Source: an uncultured Clostridia bacterium | Lineage (GTDB): Bacteria > Bacillota > Clostridia > Christensenellales > Borkfalkiaceae | Assembly (NCBI GenBank): GCA_949283125.1 | Contig: CASDRK010000012.1 | Coordinates: 1-63,199, forward strand | Direction: 5' to 3' | DNA: 63,199 bases | Shown here: one piece after another, positions 59,138-63,199 of the stretch | Position numbering within the stretch: position 1 is the stretch's first letter | Layout: every line of letters begins with the position of its first letter | The notes under the pieces: model-generated | Database searches by the model: none | Seen by the model: the letters and a program-made list of their open reading frames with translations, nothing else | Told to the model about the DNA's origin: nothing | Program-made: the position numbers and the translations under genes

Positions 59138-60628
59138 ATGCCTTCGGTCTTTCCGGAGCGGGTAAAAGGGTTGAAGATCACGCGCAAACTGACAATTTCA
59201 ATAGTCTGTCTCGTGTTGAGCCTTGCGTTCTGCGTATGGGCCGTTCTTGCGTGGTTTGTCGCAAATTCCGAAGCGGACGCGGCCGGCATGAATATTTCCG
59301 TTTCGAGCGACGACCTCGGCATAGGCCTCCTTGTGTATCCCCTCGAACAGACGGGCGAAAATTCGTATGTGATAAAGAAGGGCGAGGACGGCAATCCCGT
59401 GCAGGGGTCGACGTCTTTGAACATGCCCGCCTACACCTCCGGGGAGTGCACGGCCGTGCTGATAGCCATAACCGTAAGCAATTCCGCGGCGGACATGCAA
59501 TATTCCGACGTGCCCATAAGTCTTTCATGCAGCGGCGGCGCGCAGCTGGGCGCATACAGCGCGGCGGAAAATAAGTTTTCGTGCGCAATTTCCAACGCCG
59601 TGACCGTGTGGAGCGCTGACGCGATCGCGGGCGGCGAGACGGAAGAGCGCGGGGACGACGTGTATTCCAAAAAATCCAACAGCGAAACGGAGCCCGGCAA
59701 CGAGCAATCCTTTGTTGACGCCGCCGCGCAGCCCGTCGAAAAACAGAGCGTTTTGCAGCTTTCCCCGCTGATAGAGATAGACGCCTACCCCGACAAGGTG
59801 ACGGCCAACTACATAATGGACTACAGCCCCGAACTGATGAGCTGGCTCTACGGCCTTGCACTTGGGGCGCTCGGCGCGGGGGCGGATTCGCCCGCGCTCA
59901 CCGCAAGCATAGATTTTGCCGACGACCTCACCTTTAACATAGGCTCGGGCACCGGCACCGAAGTTTGCGAGCATGTGTGGACATATGCTCAACTTGACCA
60001 AACTGCCGCAAACTACTCAACCCACCATAATGCCGTATGCTCAAAGTGCGGCGAAACGCAGGAAGAGGAGCACGTCTGGGGCGAGTGGACGGAGAATGCG
60101 GAAACCGGCATGCGCGAGCGCTTCTGTCTCAAATGTCAATATAATCACACCGAAGCGATCCCTGCAAAAGATATAATAATCGGGTCGGAAGAAATTTCGA
60201 ACTTGCCCGCAACAATAACGAGCGAAACTGCCATAAATGAGTATGTGAGCATAATGGCTACTTCCGAGAGGACTGTAACAGTTTCCGAATCAAGCGCAAC
60301 ATACCAATCAGGAGACGTTACAAAAGAATTTACGTATAGGCTTGGGCTCGGTGGTTCGGGTAATACAGGTTATAGAAGTGTAAAGATTAACACGTCATCT
60401 GCCAATGTAACAATAATAGTCTATTGTTTATCCGGCAATAGTTCGAATGACAGAACGCTCAATTTCATAAGTGAAGCTGGAGATGCTATTAATTCGGGTA
60501 CTGCCGCAGGAAGTCCGGATACCGGATTATCGATGCTTACATTTACTGCTTCTGAGGCGGGCACCTACTATCTTGTTTCTGCCGGTAGCGGTATCAATAT
60601 TTACGGTATTGAAATTCTGTACAGTTAA
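59138..60628 (+). CDS. Surface protein with SipW-dependent-type signal peptide
   Basis: A 496-residue exported protein. The N-terminus (KITRKLTISIVCLVLSLAFC, then VLAWFVANSEADAAG) has the long hydrophobic core and AWF motif of SipW-processed proteins such as the TasA/CalY group. A beta-rich domain (about 45-265) follows, then a Cys/His/Trp segment of CEHVW...CSKCG...HVWGEW...CLKC (about 275-345), resembling a small zinc-ribbon-like linker seen in surface proteins, and a beta-sandwich C-terminus (about 350-496). The DNA after about 60130 is visibly more AT-rich. A TTG at 59171 (MKITRKL) is an alternative start. Paired with the next gene, 42 bp downstream. Confidence 0.72.
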   Translation: MPSVFPERVKGLKITRKLTISIVCLVLSLAFCVWAVLAWFVANSEADAAGMNISVSSDDLGIGLLVYPLEQTGENSYVIKKGEDGNPVQGSTSLNMPAYTSGECTAVLIAITVSNSAADMQYSDVPISLSCSGGAQLGAYSAAENKFSCAISNAVTVWSADAIAGGETEERGDDVYSKKSNSETEPGNEQSFVDAAAQPVEKQSVLQLSPLIEIDAYPDKVTANYIMDYSPELMSWLYGLALGALGAGADSPALTASIDFADDLTFNIGSGTGTEVCEHVWTYAQLDQTAANYSTHHNAVCSKCGETQEEEHVWGEWTENAETGMRERFCLKCQYNHTEAIPAKDIIIGSEEISNLPATITSETAINEYVSIMATSERTVTVSESSATYQSGDVTKEFTYRLGLGGSGNTGYRSVKINTSSANVTIIVYCLSGNSSNDRTLNFISEAGDAINSGTAAGSPDTGLSMLTFTASEAGTYYLVSAGSGINIYGIEILYS

Positions 60629-60670
60629 AATGACCGACAACTATTAAATTAAGTTGAAGGGTTGATTGCC

Positions 60671-62929
60671 ATGAAAGGTAAAGCTTTAAAAATCGTCAAC
60701 TTAATCCTCGCCGTGTTTCTGGCCCTCTTTTCTGTGGGCTATGCCTTCGCATGGTTTGCCACGTCCACCTCGCAAAAGTCGGGCGTCACGGGCTCCGCGG
60801 GCGCGTATTTTGCTTCGGGCTCGGGCACGGAGGCCGATCCTTTCGTTATAACCAACGCCCAGCACCTTTCCAATCTTGCCGCCCTTCAGGCCGCGGGCAA
60901 GCTTCAGCAAAAATCTTACTTTGAACTGGGCAACGACATAGACATGTCCGGCCGCGTCGTTCCGCCCATCGGCACGGCGGATAATCCCTTCATGGGCGAT
61001 TTTGACGGCAACGGCCACACCGTCTCCGGTCTCGTCGTCTCCACAAACAAAAACGTGCTCATAAACCGCGACGTGTATTCGGGCGTGGCATTCTCCAATT
61101 TCGTCGGCATGTTCGGCAGAACGGGCAAAGGTTCCGATATCCGCAACTTTATTTTAAACAACCCCGTGGTGGAAGCGGCGTCCGAAGGCGCTACTTATGC
61201 CGATTCAGAGGGACGGGGCAACATAGTTTTGGGCGAGGGCAACAGCGTGCCGGTGTCGCAGGCGGTCGGGCTCGCCGTCGGGTATATAGAACACCGCGCG
61301 TCTTCCATAGGCGTCATCGGCGGCGTGATCTCCGCGCCGCGCACGGGCTATAACACGTTCAACGGAATTATCGGCGCCATGAGCGAGGAAGCGGGCAACA
61401 GCTACGACCTCGGCTCCGACGGCAATCTGGGTACAATAGGCAATGTGGGCTACTTTATCCCAGATATATTCGCTGCCGCCGCTGACAGGGATCTTGAAAA
61501 ACTGGCTTCAAACGGCAATGTGCTGTTTAATCGGCTTGATGGAAACAACCGTGACATGAAGGCCAATAAAATGCTGTTCTCTTCCAACGGCATAACGGGT
61601 GTTCCTATGGGTTATACCGTAGAAGAAAATGCGGCCGAGCTTATAAAAAACCGTTGGGATGAGAATGCCGACCGTGATTTCAGTACAAATACAAGCCTTG
61701 GTCTCGGCGTGTTTACTTTCGTAACCGCAACCGAAAATAACGATATGGCCGTCAGACCGGAAAACGATAGTTTGCTCGGTAAAGATTTTAATTATTCGCG
61801 CGATGGAGTAACCTATACGCTTATTAGGGACTATCCCGAAAGCGGGCACGATGAAAATACCACAAAGTGGGAGGGGTATGTAAGAAATATAGATGGCTCC
61901 TATATCACGGACGCTACGGGTGAAGCTACCGGAATGACCCTTGGCTGGCAGTTTAGGTACAGGGGTGAGAGCGGCAAGCTCGATAGCAACAATCTTGACC
62001 TTATAATGGTTGATGATGCCGCGGAGGGTGGCGCGCAGTTTGTGGATACCGGCTACGATTTGTTCAGTGGCACAAATTCCACTTTTACAAATTTTCCCAC
62101 CAACGCCCTTGTTTTCAATACCGTTATAAATAACGCATCAATATTTGTTATTCATTCAACCAATTCGGTATATGTTCAGCAGATACTCGACGGTCAGACT
62201 TTGGTAAACAGACTGCGCTTCAAGGCCGCAAAGGAGTTGAATGACAGCGGAATTGATTTTACGCAGTATGCAAATTTCGAGCAATATGCGGCGGCCGATG
62301 CAAATGCGGCAAGTTATCTCGAAAGCAACTACGGCCATATAGACGGCACAAGTTTCTATATGAAGTATGACTATGATATCCTGTATAACACAACTGCCAT
62401 CTCAACGACAGCTACGGGCGTAATAAAGCGTACGAATAACGGCTATACCGGCGACCAGATAATGCTGAATCAAGGTACTGGACTCTATGTTATGTTCAGC
62501 GACAGCTCTAACCTCAACATTCAGTACGTTGCCGTCACGGGCGTCGCGGGAGAGGAGTCTGCCGACCAGCCCGGCATTGCCAACGCGGCGGTTTCGGGCA
62601 TAGATTTCATCTACGACGGCGTAATAATAACGCAGGAACCCGTTTACAGCGGGGCAACCGCGATAGACGCGTTTGCCTTTGCGGTTCAGTCGGGCAGCAT
62701 GTACGAACGCTACGTCGCCACGGCCACGCTCGTGTACATCACCGGCAATTCCTCCGCGGCAGTCATACTCGGCTTTGTCCGCGCTGACGGGGAAAACAGG
62801 CTGCTCAATGTGGGGTATAAGGGCTTTGAACCCTCGCAGACGGGCACTTCCGCGGTCATTGCGGCGGACGACGACATGAACGTCACCGTCTCGTCGGGCG
62901 GCGCCGTCGTTACGGGCTGGCCAAACTAA
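60671..62929 (+). CDS. Large surface protein with SipW-dependent-type signal peptide and GLUG-like region
   Basis: A 752-residue exported protein. N-terminal helix with YAFAWFATSTS (residues about 20-30), again matching SipW-type substrates. Residues about 45-130 (FVITNAQHLSNLAAL, NDIDMSG, GDFDGNGHTVSGLVV) are the common module that precedes GLUG repeats in bacterial surface proteins. The remainder (about 250-752) is beta-rich and unrecognised. AAGGG precedes the ATG by 9 bases. DNA between roughly 61440 and 62500 is more AT-rich than its flanks, suggesting a recombined central segment. Probable matrix or fibre component handled by the SipW-type peptidase at 15044. Confidence 0.75.
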   Translation: MKGKALKIVNLILAVFLALFSVGYAFAWFATSTSQKSGVTGSAGAYFASGSGTEADPFVITNAQHLSNLAALQAAGKLQQKSYFELGNDIDMSGRVVPPIGTADNPFMGDFDGNGHTVSGLVVSTNKNVLINRDVYSGVAFSNFVGMFGRTGKGSDIRNFILNNPVVEAASEGATYADSEGRGNIVLGEGNSVPVSQAVGLAVGYIEHRASSIGVIGGVISAPRTGYNTFNGIIGAMSEEAGNSYDLGSDGNLGTIGNVGYFIPDIFAAAADRDLEKLASNGNVLFNRLDGNNRDMKANKMLFSSNGITGVPMGYTVEENAAELIKNRWDENADRDFSTNTSLGLGVFTFVTATENNDMAVRPENDSLLGKDFNYSRDGVTYTLIRDYPESGHDENTTKWEGYVRNIDGSYITDATGEATGMTLGWQFRYRGESGKLDSNNLDLIMVDDAAEGGAQFVDTGYDLFSGTNSTFTNFPTNALVFNTVINNASIFVIHSTNSVYVQQILDGQTLVNRLRFKAAKELNDSGIDFTQYANFEQYAAADANAASYLESNYGHIDGTSFYMKYDYDILYNTTAISTTATGVIKRTNNGYTGDQIMLNQGTGLYVMFSDSSNLNIQYVAVTGVAGEESADQPGIANAAVSGIDFIYDGVIITQEPVYSGATAIDAFAFAVQSGSMYERYVATATLVYITGNSSAAVILGFVRADGENRLLNVGYKGFEPSQTGTSAVIAADDDMNVTVSSGGAVVTGWPN

Positions 62930-63021
62930 ACGGCGACGGGATGACGGCTTTTCCCGACTGCGGCGGGAAACGAAAACAATTTCCGCGCCGCCGCACAAAC
63001 TGAAAATAAAACGAGCATTGC

Positions 63022-63057
63022 CGGGGCCTTCCTCATACGGAGGGCTCCGCATTTTTT
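63022..63057 (+). terminator. Terminator of the SipW-substrate operon
   Basis: An 11-bp stem CGGGGCCTTCC / GGAGGGCTCCG with two G-T pairs and a TCATAC loop, then CATTTTTTG. Confidence 0.75.
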
Positions 63058-63061
63058 GCAC

Positions 63062-63085
63062 TGAATTGTCAAACTAAGTGCAACA
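63062..63085. repeat. IS30 terminal inverted repeat, terminator-side end
   Basis: 20 of 24 bases match the reverse complement of 115-138. The element would extend to the right beyond the window, with its transposase on the minus strand, the same orientation as at the left edge. Confidence 0.6.
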
Positions 63086-63145
63086 CTTGTTTAAGAAAAA
63101 GAAGAATAAATCAACGGGTTTTTTAAATCCTAAAATCTTTTTCGG

Positions 63146-63174
63146 TCTGGCGTTTATAAGCGCCAGATTTTTTT
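63146..63174 (+). terminator. Hairpin inside the right-hand IS30 end
   Basis: A 7-bp stem TCTGGCG / CGCCAGA followed by T7 on the + strand. It may block transcription entering the element. Confidence 0.5.
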
Positions 63175-63199
63175 CTAATGTTTTACTGCTTACATGAGA

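Overview
The window reads as a chromosomal contig from a GC-rich, Gram-positive-type anaerobe, most likely a gut Clostridia relative (Bacillota). This placement is inferred from the rpsF-ssb-rpsR order, strong GGAGG ribosome-binding sites, textbook TTGACA/TATAAT promoters, many lipoproteins, a SipW-type signal peptidase, BspA-type leucine-rich repeats and InlB-type repeats. No rRNA is present, so genus-level placement is not possible. Both window edges lie in IS30-family ends in the same orientation, which suggests the contig was broken at a repeated insertion sequence.

Layout. 1-1.55 kb: start of an IS30 transposase, then a DUF3990 / helix-turn-helix pair with the look of a toxin-antitoxin unit, in AT-richer DNA. 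1.7-6.1 kb: clpB, an XRE-type membrane regulator and a hemolysin-III family protein. 6.1-8.9 kb: a secreted family-1 pectate lyase behind a CcpA/LacI-like operator. 9.0-12.1 kb: a polysaccharide polymerase/ligase and a Wzz-like chain-length protein. 12.3-16.3 kb: Ca2+-type P-ATPase, SipW-like signal peptidase and tRNA-Ser(GCU), followed by a hairpin array and a partial duplication of the tRNA end. 16.6-27.2 kb: three very large surface lipoproteins (an internally duplicated Ig/OB-like protein, a tandem papain-like C39-type protein, and an InlB plus pectinesterase-like beta-helix protein). 27.3-31.1 kb: a KduD/gluconate-dehydrogenase-like SDR, YjbR protein, sugar-1-phosphate transferase and SGNH hydrolase. 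31.3-38.3 kb: housekeeping genes (PepV-like dipeptidase, RadC, pyridoxamine kinase, PAS-SpoIIE phosphatase, diacylglycerol kinase, CCA-adding enzyme). 38.4-42.2 kb: a large unknown membrane-anchored protein and the rpsF-ssb-rpsR operon. 42.5-47.1 kb: a leucine-rich-repeat surface lipoprotein split by a frameshift at an A7 run. 47.4-50.6 kb: an MFS transporter, a zinc-dependent phospholipase C-like protein and YggS. 50.6-58.8 kb: an ilvB-ilvN-ilvD-(DUF4097)-leuC-leuD-leuB branched-chain amino acid operon on the minus strand, interrupted by 760 bp of repeats and hairpins. 59.1-62.9 kb: two proteins with SipW-dependent-type N-termini, then the second IS30 end.

Two themes link the genes. The first is pectin use: lyase, pectinesterase-like protein and a KduD-like dehydrogenase. 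The second is envelope and matrix building: polymerase, chain-length protein, sugar transferase, SGNH hydrolase, SipW and its probable substrates, and many lipoproteins. The least conventional signals are the six-hairpin array inside a duplicated tRNA-Ser 3' end, the repeat-filled ilvN-ilvD gap whose repeat contains the ilvN stop codon, a G10 tract and an A7 slip site in surface-lipoprotein genes, and a DUF4097 gene buried in the ilv-leu operon.
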